Below, piece after piece: positions 1 to 7,615 of a DNA stretch of 43,360 nucleotides; the stretch's first letter is position 1; each line of letters starts with the position of its first letter. Source of the DNA: a virus; IMG/VR virus record IMGVR_UViG_3300024261_000059, positions 1 through 43,360 of that record. One strand, 5' to 3'. Made by a program: the position numbers and the translations under genes. The notes under the pieces are model-generated. The model saw nothing but the letters and a program-made list of their open reading frames with translations. It had not been told where the DNA came from and did not search any database.

Positions 1-861
1 CATCTGCGTCATGACTTTTTGCATGTATTGCTCAACGTCTTGGGGGGCGATGCCGCCGGTATCAATGTAAAACACTCTTCTTTCTGGCGATCTGACAATT
101 CTATATGCCATCATAGCATCTTCGAGCAGAGTTAGTTGACGCCAAATCCGTCGGGCTGGCTCTAGCGCACTTGTACCGTATGGAGCGTGTTTGTCGTTTC
201 CTAAAATCCTAAAGTGTGCGAGTTGCCAGTTTTCAAAAGTCATACCAGCGCTGTTCCATTGATACTGGATATAATTGGGATTTGATTTGTCTTCACCCTC
301 AAGTCTCTCTATTTCTTGACCGGGTAATCCTATGCAGCTTTTAATACCAATAGTTTCGTCGATGTCTAAATACAAAAAGAAGTCCCCATATTTGCACATA
401 GTTCTCGACCAACCGAAAAGGTTGAACTCGATATTCATTATGTTATGATACAGGGAATCTAATATGTTTTTAATTTCGTCATTAGGACAATCTATCGTAA
501 GCAGGGGTTGTAAGTTAGAACTGGTGGTCATTTCATCTGCGTAAATGTCTAGAGCGGAAGCGATCTCTGGAGTGTACTCCATTTGATCAAAGTCTACGTA
601 CCTTTCGAGACGATTTTGGTTGGCCATAACACCAGCCATAAGGTTGTCAAATGGGTTGTATTGGGTCTTTTTGAACTGCTGGCCGCTGGCAGACTTAAAT
701 CTCTGTGCGTATTTATCTAGTTGGCGACGCCTTAATCTTCTAGCCGTTTGAGTACGGTGGACTACCAATGGCCCAGAGAGCAACTTAGTCAAACTCTTAA
801 ACAAACTGTTTTCTGGGTTTCTGGTGTTGTTTGTGTTTACATTCTTTTTATTAGAAGCCAT
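1..861 (-). CDS. Portal protein, T4 gp20-like (3' part beyond left edge)
   Basis: The portal is the dodecameric ring at the capsid vertex through which the terminase pumps DNA and to which the tail attaches. The window holds the first 287 codons, and the frame is still open at base 1, so the C-terminal part lies outside. The translation has the gp20-type N-terminal order: a basic stretch (RTQTARRLRRRQLDKYA), then EYTPEIASALDIYADE, then the wing-type segment NLFGWSRTMCKYGDFFLYLD, then NWQLAHFRILGNDKHAPYGTS and EPARRIWRQLTLLEDAMMAY near the right end of what is visible. These blocks are typical of the gp20 family. The ATG lies 5 nt after the TAA of the large terminase gene, so the two are probably translationally coupled. 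Terminase followed directly by portal, without the sheath and tube genes found between them in T4, is a gene-order difference from T4. Confidence 0.93.
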   Translation of the reverse strand, partial: MASNKKNVNTNNTRNPENSLFKSLTKLLSGPLVVHRTQTARRLRRRQLDKYAQRFKSASGQQFKKTQYNPFDNLMAGVMANQNRLERYVDFDQMEYTPEIASALDIYADEMTTSSNLQPLLTIDCPNDEIKNILDSLYHNIMNIEFNLFGWSRTMCKYGDFFLYLDIDETIGIKSCIGLPGQEIERLEGEDKSNPNYIQYQWNSAGMTFENWQLAHFRILGNDKHAPYGTSALEPARRIWRQLTLLEDAMMAYRIVRSPERRVFYIDTGGIAPQDVEQYMQKVMTQM

Positions 862-866
862 TGGAT

Positions 867-2453
867 TTATCCCTTAAATAACCACGGAAAGTTTTCGTGA
901 TTGCTTTTTGTTTTTACTATACCATCAAAGGCACTATCTTTTTTGTAAGAATTCATACCTGGTATACTTGTATTCAAATTCGTCTTGGTACTAAACATAG
1001 CCCCCATTGCCGCCTTTTTGTATTCTATAGCCTTGTAGTTTTCAGAGAGTGTTGTATCTCGGACCCAACAACCAATCGAACAAGCTAATATTAAGTCGTC
1101 ATTGTAAGATCTCATAGCAGTAGGTTTACCGTTGTGCCATACGAACGTTTTCATCTCGCTTAAAAGTCTCGACGAATATATCTTAATTAGCTTGTTTCTC
1201 ACGAATTCTTCAAATTTAGCTATTATTAGTGGCCTAGTCTTTGATGATGTCGTAAAGCCAGCTATTGTGTTACTTCTATACTCAGCCTCGATGGGGTCGA
1301 TGTAGTCGTGACTAGACTTTACAGAAAAATAAACATTTGGATACCCTCTATCTACCAACTTTTCAAGCACAGAATATCCAACAGAGTTATTTTCGACCAC
1401 CAACATACAATTTCCGTACTCGACACCAGCGTTGAAAAGCAGTTCAGAGAATATGTCGGGGGTAACTTTTCCTTGGTATTCTGCAATTATCTCCATACTG
1501 TCAAGTTTTATTATGTGAAACACGGAGTAGTCTCGCCCGTCGCCTCTAGCGACGTCTGCAGAGATTAAGTATTGCACACCTTGCTGATATTCTTGCCAAA
1601 TCCAAAAGTTTCTATCGAATCCAGTCCTGTATTTGGGTTCAGTGATCAATTCCGCAATCCACTCTAGATCTTCTGGGTGGAAAACGGTTTCACCAGACAT
1701 ATTGAAACTGCACTCAAGCTCTTGCGCGATCTCTCTTCTAGACATATTTTTTGTCTCTCTGTCAAACCAATCTTTGTCTCGGTCTGGGTGGGCCTCCCAG
1801 GGCAACACAGTTGGAAAGAAATCGTTAACCGAAGATTCAGATTCTGAGTATATTTTATGAAACCAATTACCGACGCCGTTTGGAGTGGAAAGCGCGATGC
1901 ATCGCCCACCAGTAGACAGTGTAGGATACAGCCCCATCCACAACTCATCCAGTCCGTCGATGTGAGCAGCTTCGTCTATAACTAACAAAGACAAGGCCTC
2001 TGAACGCCCTGCGTCGCCGGAGGTAGAAGAAGCTTTTATTTGAGAGCCGTTTGATAATTCGAAGGAAGTCCTGTTGTCTATAGTCACATGTGCGATGGTC
2101 AACCAGTCGGGAACGTTTCTTAGTATGTTTTTGACCTTCTTAACCAGGTTTGCGGCGGTGCCGAACTTTGTAGCAATAACCAGAACGTTCTTTTCTTTAT
2201 GAAACAACATTTGCCATACAACAAAGCCTGCAGTAATCGTAGAGATACCTAGCTGCCTAGCCTTCAATATAACATTGAAACGGTGATCTATAAAATTCTC
2301 TACTAAGTCTTCCTGAAATGGGTATAACTTGAATGGAATCAGCCCACGCTGCGGGTGAGTGATCTTGGCGTAGTTATTGATAAAGTAGTTTGGATTCTTG
2401 CCACACTTTATTATTTCTTTGCGGATATCTTGCTTGGTGAGTTTAAAAGACAT
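867..2453 (-). CDS. Terminase large subunit (ATPase-nuclease packaging motor), T4 gp17-like
   Basis: This motor binds the portal, translocates DNA by ATP hydrolysis and cuts the concatemer. At 528 aa it is within the normal range (T4 gp17 is about 610). The ATPase domain shows a deviant Walker A, KARQLGIST, at residues 64-72. As in many terminases the usual GK(S/T) lysine is missing, and K64/R66 probably serves. Walker B is LSLLVIDEAA (155-162, D160 E161), and the coupling motif is STPNG (189-193). The RNase-H-like nuclease domain starts near 295 with SADVARGDGRDYS (D300), followed by LVVENN (E354) and YNDDLI (D452/D453), the expected acidic triad. The start is ATG four bases after the stop of the upstream 193-aa gene, with only a weak Shine-Dalgarno, which suggests coupling. 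The large-subunit identity is firm; assignment to the gp17 branch rather than a related terminase family is less so. Confidence 0.95.
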   Translation of the reverse strand: MSFKLTKQDIRKEIIKCGKNPNYFINNYAKITHPQRGLIPFKLYPFQEDLVENFIDHRFNVILKARQLGISTITAGFVVWQMLFHKEKNVLVIATKFGTAANLVKKVKNILRNVPDWLTIAHVTIDNRTSFELSNGSQIKASSTSGDAGRSEALSLLVIDEAAHIDGLDELWMGLYPTLSTGGRCIALSTPNGVGNWFHKIYSESESSVNDFFPTVLPWEAHPDRDKDWFDRETKNMSRREIAQELECSFNMSGETVFHPEDLEWIAELITEPKYRTGFDRNFWIWQEYQQGVQYLISADVARGDGRDYSVFHIIKLDSMEIIAEYQGKVTPDIFSELLFNAGVEYGNCMLVVENNSVGYSVLEKLVDRGYPNVYFSVKSSHDYIDPIEAEYRSNTIAGFTTSSKTRPLIIAKFEEFVRNKLIKIYSSRLLSEMKTFVWHNGKPTAMRSYNDDLILACSIGCWVRDTTLSENYKAIEYKKAAMGAMFSTKTNLNTSIPGMNSYKKDSAFDGIVKTKSNHENFPWLFKG

Positions 2454-2457
2454 CTAG

Positions 2458-3039
2458 TTACTTTAGGTCTGAGTTTCTTTGCCCTGTGGTCACATTAAAA
2501 GGGTCAAACTGTTTATAGTTATCGCTTTTTGACTTATCATTCTGTGGCCTTTTAGCTTTACCGCCAAGCTCCAAGAATTTCTTAAAAGTGTCATCTAGTT
2601 TTCTTTCTGGTTCTTTCGCAAGTAAACTTGACGCTAGCTTAAACTTCTGAACGGCGGTGACACTAGTTCTAATTTTAGAAATATACTGGACTAGTATATC
2701 TACCTCTCCATCCTTTGTTAACTGCAAGGCTGATCCAGTTGCGCTCTTGTATTCTTTCTTTAAGTGCTTGGCAAGGTCAGCCATAGTAGATTCAATGTCG
2801 CTTTCAAATGACGTGTTGTGCACTTCCTTGATTTTAGTTTCAAGGTTGTAAGTGAGAACAAGGGTCTCACCCTGTATTCTAGCGTTGAACCCATCCATAA
2901 CCCTAGGGTCAAATATAGGGTTCCCGTCCTCTCTTTTGAGGCCAGATTTAACTGGCTCTCCATCTTTGTCTGTCGCTCCGTCGTAATTGCTTGACAGCGC
3001 TTGTGATATTCCGTTGATAACGTCTAATATAGTAGCCAT
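2458..3039 (-). CDS. Uncharacterised phage protein upstream of terminase (193 aa)
   Basis: I do not recognise a characterised family. The protein is soluble, with no signal peptide or membrane segment. The N-terminal half (residues 30-95) has alternating beta-type stretches such as FNARIQGETLVLTYNLETKI. The middle (80-160) is helical and Lys-rich (MADLAKHLKKEYKSATG, VQKFKLASSLLAKEPERKLD). The C-terminal 30 residues are polar and probably disordered. ATG start with a GCGAGG Shine-Dalgarno 7-8 nt upstream. It sits four bases before the large terminase gene. In T4 this position belongs to the small terminase gp16 (164 aa), so a packaging role is possible by location, but I see no helix-turn-helix or central coiled coil typical of small terminases. 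A minor virion or head-completion protein is equally plausible. Confidence 0.85.
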   Translation of the reverse strand: MATILDVINGISQALSSNYDGATDKDGEPVKSGLKREDGNPIFDPRVMDGFNARIQGETLVLTYNLETKIKEVHNTSFESDIESTMADLAKHLKKEYKSATGSALQLTKDGEVDILVQYISKIRTSVTAVQKFKLASSLLAKEPERKLDDTFKKFLELGGKAKRPQNDKSKSDNYKQFDPFNVTTGQRNSDLK

Positions 3040-3055
3040 TTAAAAACCTCGCTTT

Positions 3056-3071
3056 ATACTATAAATAGTAT
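3056..3071 (-). promoter_or_regulatory. 16-nt perfect inverted repeat in the gap before the 193-aa gene
   Basis: In the 34-nt gap between two genes lies a perfect inverted repeat with 6-nt arms around a 4-nt centre. On the minus strand it reads ATACTA-TTTA-TAGTAT. It lies about 17 nt upstream of the ATG at 3039 and just upstream of the GCGAGG Shine-Dalgarno. It could be a weak AT-only hairpin at an mRNA 5' end or processing site, or a protein-binding site. It has no GC-rich stem or U-tract, so it is not a standard intrinsic terminator. The repeat is seen in the sequence; its function is unknown. Confidence 0.3.
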
Positions 3072-3073
3072 TT

Positions 3074-3469
3074 TTATTTACCAAAACCCCTAGTATTATT
3101 GGGTCTCCAACCAGAGAGCCAACGTTGTGTACGACCCTCCACATATTGTATGTAGCACCCAAAACAACAATCGTACTTGGTAAAATACACGTCGTCTCTA
3201 GAATTAAAGGAGTATGAGTCACACGTTTTACAGGAGCGGTCCATAGTTTGAACCTCCGACTTCCTAGATATGAAAAACCCAGACCTCTCTTCCCTTTCAG
3301 ACTCCACCTTACTTAATTCAAGTTTTTTGTAAAACTCTTTCATTTGTTCTATATAGGTTTTCTCTTTTTCATCAGTCCAGTCGTTCTTGGGGTGAGCAAC
3401 GGCTTCTTCGCCATATTTCTCTCTTACGGCCTTTTCTATTTTGGCCACCTGATTAAGATCTTTCTTCAA
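3074..3469 (-). CDS. Small protein with a Cys4 zinc-ribbon-like motif (TTG start)
   Basis: This protein of 131 residues has a charged helical N-terminal half (residues 1-65, Lys/Glu-rich, probably coiled coil) and a cysteine-rich C-terminal half. Cys80-x2-Cys83 (CKTC) and Cys102-x2-Cys105 (CFGC, with an extra Cys101) are 18 residues apart, a spacing suited to a treble-clef or zinc-ribbon fold. A basic and aromatic tail follows (RTQRWLSGWRPNN). The open frame extends 24 codons further upstream, but that part is out of frame with and inside the upstream membrane-protein gene. I choose the TTG at 3469, which overlaps that gene's TGA (ATTGA) and has GGAAG 7 nt upstream. An internal GTG eight codons in is an alternative. 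The exact function is unknown. Zinc binding is inferred from Cys spacing only. Confidence 0.72.
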   Translation of the reverse strand: MKKDLNQVAKIEKAVREKYGEEAVAHPKNDWTDEKEKTYIEQMKEFYKKLELSKVESEREERSGFFISRKSEVQTMDRSCKTCDSYSFNSRDDVYFTKYDCCFGCYIQYVEGRTQRWLSGWRPNNTRGFGK

Positions 3470-3909
3470 TTTACAGCTTCCACGATCAGGATAGAGGATA
3501 CAACACCTGCAAGAAAACCTGCTGAAACAAAAACATACCAATAACTGTTCGGTTGTTTCAGGGCAAGTGCCTCTAGTTTTTTATTTTCAACTTTCAAAAT
3601 CTGTATTTTTTTGCCGCTTACCGATTTGTAATACTCATATTCTACCTGAAGCTTTCCCATTTTCAAGGTGAATTCCGCTTTCTGTCTAGAGATCGCGGTA
3701 TCGATTTTCAATTGGCATCTTTCTGGTTCTGTCTCTTTGTCGGCTAATAGCTGCGCTGCTGCATGCAAGTCGAAACAGTACGAATCAAATGGAGTGGGTT
3801 CGCCCTTCTTTAGTCGGGCGAAACTTGGTGGGGATGCTAATGAAGTCGACAAGAAACTAGTTAGCGTTAGTAAAACCAAAAAGGTTTTCAAGCTTTTTGT
3901 CAATCTCAT
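3466..3909 (-). CDS. Exported protein with signal peptide and C-terminal membrane anchor
   Basis: This 147-aa protein starts with a Sec-type signal peptide: basic MRLTK, a hydrophobic core (residues 9-22), then a likely cleavage site near SLA-S (about 26). The mature part has two cysteines (45, 65) that could form a periplasmic disulfide, a Lys-rich helical region (75-118, probably coiled coil), and a hydrophobic segment at about 122-144 that should anchor the C-terminus. There is no lipobox, so it is not a classical o-spanin lipoprotein. Its ATG has AAGGA about 8 nt upstream and lies inside the end of the preceding coiled-coil membrane gene (53-nt overlap). Overlapping genes of this type occur in Rz/Rz1-like spanin pairs. 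Envelope disruption at lysis, or alternatively a membrane role in infection, is an inference from topology and context. Confidence 0.78.
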   Translation of the reverse strand: MRLTKSLKTFLVLLTLTSFLSTSLASPPSFARLKKGEPTPFDSYCFDLHAAAQLLADKETEPERCQLKIDTAISRQKAEFTLKMGKLQVEYEYYKSVSGKKIQILKVENKKLEALALKQPNSYWYVFVSAGFLAGVVSSILIVEAVN

Positions 3910-4246
3910 CTGGTTGTTCCTTTGCTATTCTTGCAATCTCTTTGACTTTCTTTTTATTTTTTCTAGAAAGCTGTTCTTCTTTGAGATTGTACTTTTCATC
4001 TATCTTACCAAGAGTTAGTCGATAATTTAAGTCAAGTTGTTCTATTTTTTTAATTTTTATCGCTTGTTGTTCTTCTAGGGCCTTGATTTGATCTTCATAC
4101 GATTTCTTCTTGGCATTCAGTACTTCAAGGGCGACCTTTGAATTTCCTCTGGACACTATCCACACTATTAAAGTCCAGACAATTAGTGCGGACACCTTCC
4201 AGTTCTTCTTGGCCCAAAGCCAAATGAATTCAAGCTTCGACATCAT
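3857..4246 (-). CDS. Inner-membrane coiled-coil protein, i-spanin-like
   Basis: Read from the ATG at 4246 the protein is 129 aa: a short cytoplasmic head (MMSKLEFIWLWAKKNWK), one hydrophobic segment at about residues 17-32, then a long charged alpha-helical region (about 38-115) rich in Lys, Glu and Gln with heptad-like spacing. A type II membrane protein with a coiled coil outside is the architecture of i-spanins such as lambda Rz. An in-frame ATG at 4264 and a GTG at 4249 are also possible. I prefer 4246 because it forms a TGATG overlap with the stop of the upstream holin-like gene. The 3' end overlaps the next gene, which encodes an exported protein with a C-terminal anchor. Together with the small two-helix protein upstream this resembles a lysis cassette, but no endolysin gene is visible here, so the role is inferred. 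Confidence 0.75.
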   Translation of the reverse strand: MMSKLEFIWLWAKKNWKVSALIVWTLIVWIVSRGNSKVALEVLNAKKKSYEDQIKALEEQQAIKIKKIEQLDLNYRLTLGKIDEKYNLKEEQLSRKNKKKVKEIARIAKEQPDEIDKKLENLFGFTNAN

Positions 4247-4443
4247 CACTTGCCGTGTTTCCATTGAGCTGCCATATCTACAAGCGCCTGGGTTCCAATG
4301 TACGCTAAAGTTACCGCAACCCAGTCACTGCTAGTAACCGTGCCGACATAACAAAGTCCCGTTGCTGTTATCCAAGCCAAGAATTTTCGAGAAATAAACC
4401 TCTCCGTATATTTATCTGCAATTGATTTTAGTACCGCCACCAT
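4246..4443 (-). CDS. Small holin-like membrane protein
   Basis: This 65-aa protein has a charged amphipathic N-terminus (residues 1-20), two hydrophobic segments (about 21-37, FLAWITATGLCYVGTV, and about 40-57, WVAVTLAYIGTQALVDMA) separated by a short TSSD turn, and a basic tail (QWKHGK). Size, two transmembrane helices and a charged C-terminus match small phage holins, which form inner-membrane holes at the time of lysis. The start is very clear: ATG with a full AGGAGG five bases upstream. It is the first of three consecutive overlapping genes for membrane proteins. It directly follows the SbcD-SbcC fusion gene (9-nt gap). Identity as a holin is inferred from topology and neighbours. Another small membrane protein is possible. 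Confidence 0.7.
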   Translation of the reverse strand: MVAVLKSIADKYTERFISRKFLAWITATGLCYVGTVTSSDWVAVTLAYIGTQALVDMAAQWKHGK

Positions 4444-4452
4444 TATATCCTC

Positions 4453-7400
4453 CTAAACGTTTACGTGAGCGTAACTTCCGAGCTTGTCAATGTTAATTTG
4501 AGTATCTACAGAGTCCTTGAGCGCATCTAAATGCGATATCAAAATGACAGTCTTAAAATAAGTCTTGGCCATATCGATAATTCTAACAAAACCTTCCATA
4601 TTGTCCTCATCCAAAGCCGTGCCCGGTTCGTCCATAATAAATAGGTCCGGTTTTGGTAAATTCGTAACTGCTAGTAACGCAAGCCTAATTGCCATAGAGG
4701 CTATTGTCTTCTCGGCACCGGAGCCCATCTCTAATGGCCTTGGGTCATACTTCGGGTGCTTGATAAATATGTTCAAATCCTTGTCGTCATCCAATATAAA
4801 CGTCTCAAAGTCAACAATACCCGTCAGTATTTTTGCGATCTCTTCGTTAATTACCGGGAGTCTGTTTTTAATAATGTCGTAAGATATGCCATTAGAATGA
4901 CAACATTTTATATACAATTCAAAAGCGGAATATTCTTCCCTCAGAGATTGTAGTTCCAGCTTTTTGGCCTGCAGTGTCTTGACCACCTGTTCATTAGAAC
5001 CTATCTCCCTAAATAGATCGTTCGTATCTGATTTGCAAGCGTCCCATTCCCTCTTGACTTTTGGTGACTCTGTCTGTAGGGCCTGCCTTTCAAGTAACAG
5101 TTCTTCTAGGCTCTCCATCGCGTCCTTGTTGCCTTCATATTCTGCCATCCTGGAATTCAACGGCTTTAAGTCTGCCTCTTCTTTGTAGATTAAACCTTCG
5201 TTTCTTTCCTTGTTTAATTTCAAACTGGCCAGAGACGAAGCTAATCTGTTCTTTTTCTCTACAAGTTGATTGTATTTCTCCAAATATTCTCCAACCTTGT
5301 CTGGCTGCAATTCAGATATTTCGTTTCCGACTTCATTTGCCTTTTTGGAAACGACAGACATCTTGGATTCAACGACCTTCACCAGGTCTAAAGAACCGTA
5401 AGCGTCTTTAATAAATTTACAATTAGGAAACTTGTCACCACAAGGAACCTCTGACAACAAGTCTTGTTTCTTGTAAAGTCTCGTCCTCTGTTCCGAATAG
5501 CTTTTGATTTCCGACAGCAAGAGGTCCAGGTCTTTCGACTTTGTATTTATCAGGTTCAGTTTTTCTTGGTACGAACCTACATCAAACTGCTCTACAAACT
5601 TTTCCATTTTCTCTAAAGTCACGGAGTCTGAGCTTATCTGTTCAGTATACGACTCGTTTTCAACTTTGGCAGTGGATATCGTATTCTCTTTAGCACGTAT
5701 CTGCTTTTTCAGTCTAACTGGGTCTATCAGTTCCGACGGGGCCGAATCTACCTTTGCCTTGATGCCCTCCATCTTTATTGCCAACTGTTGGGCTTGTTCC
5801 TCCAGGGACGAACACTTACTCTGGCTCTCCACTAGGCGTTTGTTGCTGAGTTCAAGAGCTTCATTCGCTTCCTCAAGTTGCCCCTCGAAATCTATCTCTT
5901 CGAGCTTTTTCAAAAGAGCTTTCGCTTCCGCTGAATCTTTTTTAGCCATCTTAAACTTTTTATCAAAAATTTCTAAATCTAAAAACTTTGCCAGAATCTT
6001 CTTCCGCTCTGTGACGCCTTGATTGATAAAGGTTAGAGAATCCATTTGGCTGGTCATAGAAGTCATCAAAAAGTCTTCTAACGTCCCGAAATACCTTCTG
6101 ATCTCTTTGTCCGTACCTCCTCTGGCCAAGGCGTTGAGTTCTTCGACCTGCCCCATTGCGTCGACACAAACAAAGTCAGCACTCGTCTTTGCCTCGATTG
6201 TTTCCACACCTTTTAATTTTTTGAGATACTTTTCCGACTTTCGTTCTATCGTATAAGTCCTATCTCCAATCTCGATAACAGTCCTGCCAAACGCATTGAC
6301 CTCGTTCTGGTTGATGAAATTCAGATTCTTCCTGACGGACTTTGACGTGCTGTTGTACATCGTATAAAGCAGGCTATCTATGATCGAAGATTTGCCTGAA
6401 AAGTTCTTACCAAAAATACCGACGATACCCGACAACTTGTCAAAATTTACCTTGTTGCCTTTTCCGTAGTTAAACAGATTGTCCCACTCGACACTCTTGA
6501 GGGACCAGTTTATATTTCTGTAAACCTCTTCTTCCTCCTCGATAGACGTGTTGTACTTTGAGTTCAGGAGCAGGATCCTGTTCATAACCTCGTCAGTTAT
6601 TTCGTAATCATTCAAGTACTCCCTGATTAGGCGTTGTTGTACTTCGATGTCTCTTAGATCTTCTTTAGTGGAAACCGAACTAACATCCACCTCAGAACCT
6701 TTTGAGCTTGCCCTGTTCATATACGTCAAGGTGTCTGGCTTGTACTTGTGTTTTACAAGATCAAGGGCCCTTCTCATTCTGGCCAAGGGAATGTTGTTTT
6801 CCGATACGACCCTGAGACGTGCCCCAGGAGGAGCGTTTATGTTGTTCGGAAGCTCGCCCTTGGAGTTTAAGAAGATGGTAACAAAGGGTTTGGGATTCTT
6901 GAACGTGTGCAACTTACAGGTAAATTTATCTTTACTTGTGATATCCCAAAGCAAGTAGCCTTTGTCTAGAGACTCTCCAAAATTCTGCTGAACTGTCGAG
7001 CCGGCATATCTTACCTTGCCTTTATGATCCAGAATTTGAGTCTTGTGTATGTCTCCTAAAAAGGCAAAGTCAAACCTGTCGAAGATACTGATGTCGTGGT
7101 CGCCGGTCAATGTCCAGTTCAAATCAGTTTTCGATCTGTCGATTGCACCGTGGTACAGGGCAATGTTGACAAGCTGTTTGTTGGAGGGCTCACTCCAGTT
7201 CTCCTCATCGAACACAGACAAGACGTTTAAAGCGAACTTGTCCTCCAGCACTACCTCTTGGGCCCGTTTAAGTATAAACAGATTAGGGTTTTGCAAAGCT
7301 TCAGCGATGGGCGTTATCGCATCTTGACGACTTGCATTTTTCAGGTTACCGTCGTGATTTCCCAGGATCACGTACGTTGGGGCGATGTTGGCAAGCCTGG

Positions 7401-7593
7401 ATAGAAACTTGGAACACATCTCGACGAACTCTGGTGATATTTGAGTCTTCGTGTGTGCGATGTCCCCACAATGGACTATGTAATCGACATCTTGCTCCTC
7501 TAGAGATTTGTATAATTGATCAAAAACTTCATTATATTCATGATGATACTTCAAATTTCGGATATGAGTATCCGCTATGTGGGCAAAACGCAT
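4453..7593 (-). CDS. Natural SbcD-SbcC (Mre11-Rad50; T4 gp47-gp46) fusion, recombination nuclease-ATPase
   Basis: One continuous 1046-codon frame encodes both subunits of the end-processing nuclease that starts recombination-dependent replication and repair. Residues 1-about 330 are an SbcD/Mre11 metallophosphoesterase: DTH (8-10), CGD (42-44), GNHD (79-82), YHG (H148) and GDIH (180-183). An acidic linker (351-356, EEEEE) leads to an SbcC/Rad50 ATPase: Walker A GKNFSGKSS (395-403), a long coiled coil with apex near 718-725, signature MGSGAEKTIASMA (956-968), Walker B DLFIMDEPGTALDE (983-996) and the H-loop ILISHLD (H1021). In T4 these are two genes (47 and 46, about 339 and 560 aa). The apex has C718-x6-C725 rather than the usual zinc-hook CxxC. 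ATG with GGAGG four bases upstream; a sigma70-like promoter precedes it. All key catalytic motifs of both halves are intact. Confidence 0.94.
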   Translation of the reverse strand: MRFAHIADTHIRNLKYHHEYNEVFDQLYKSLEEQDVDYIVHCGDIAHTKTQISPEFVEMCSKFLSRLANIAPTYVILGNHDGNLKNASRQDAITPIAEALQNPNLFILKRAQEVVLEDKFALNVLSVFDEENWSEPSNKQLVNIALYHGAIDRSKTDLNWTLTGDHDISIFDRFDFAFLGDIHKTQILDHKGKVRYAGSTVQQNFGESLDKGYLLWDITSKDKFTCKLHTFKNPKPFVTIFLNSKGELPNNINAPPGARLRVVSENNIPLARMRRALDLVKHKYKPDTLTYMNRASSKGSEVDVSSVSTKEDLRDIEVQQRLIREYLNDYEITDEVMNRILLLNSKYNTSIEEEEEVYRNINWSLKSVEWDNLFNYGKGNKVNFDKLSGIVGIFGKNFSGKSSIIDSLLYTMYNSTSKSVRKNLNFINQNEVNAFGRTVIEIGDRTYTIERKSEKYLKKLKGVETIEAKTSADFVCVDAMGQVEELNALARGGTDKEIRRYFGTLEDFLMTSMTSQMDSLTFINQGVTERKKILAKFLDLEIFDKKFKMAKKDSAEAKALLKKLEEIDFEGQLEEANEALELSNKRLVESQSKCSSLEEQAQQLAIKMEGIKAKVDSAPSELIDPVRLKKQIRAKENTISTAKVENESYTEQISSDSVTLEKMEKFVEQFDVGSYQEKLNLINTKSKDLDLLLSEIKSYSEQRTRLYKKQDLLSEVPCGDKFPNCKFIKDAYGSLDLVKVVESKMSVVSKKANEVGNEISELQPDKVGEYLEKYNQLVEKKNRLASSLASLKLNKERNEGLIYKEEADLKPLNSRMAEYEGNKDAMESLEELLLERQALQTESPKVKREWDACKSDTNDLFREIGSNEQVVKTLQAKKLELQSLREEYSAFELYIKCCHSNGISYDIIKNRLPVINEEIAKILTGIVDFETFILDDDKDLNIFIKHPKYDPRPLEMGSGAEKTIASMAIRLALLAVTNLPKPDLFIMDEPGTALDEDNMEGFVRIIDMAKTYFKTVILISHLDALKDSVDTQINIDKLGSYAHVNV

Positions 7594-7615
7594 TCAGCCT
7601 CCATCTTTTTTTATT

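Noticed and set aside
3058-3067. TATAAATA-like T4 late promoter boxes on the plus strand (also near 7861 and 17434)
   Set aside because: They point to the plus strand, away from every gene here. At 7861 the bases are inside primase codons. No matching set was found in front of minus-strand genes; the one minus-strand copy (36745-36752) is inside a gene.
3040-3222. 60-codon minus-strand frame overlapping the end of the Cys4 protein gene
   Set aside because: It reads the same bases in another frame as the CKTC/CFGC region, has no convincing ribosome site, and the composition is not protein-like.
3470-3541. Longer start of the Cys4 protein gene (24 extra codons)
   Set aside because: These codons encode a Cys/Phe-rich stretch that is only the shifted reading of the upstream gene's membrane segment; the TTG at 3469 has a better ribosome site and abuts the upstream stop.
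5963-6169. 68-codon minus-strand frame within the SbcD-SbcC gene, Arg-rich
   Set aside because: Completely inside the fusion gene in another frame; Arg/Gly-rich composition is an off-frame artefact.
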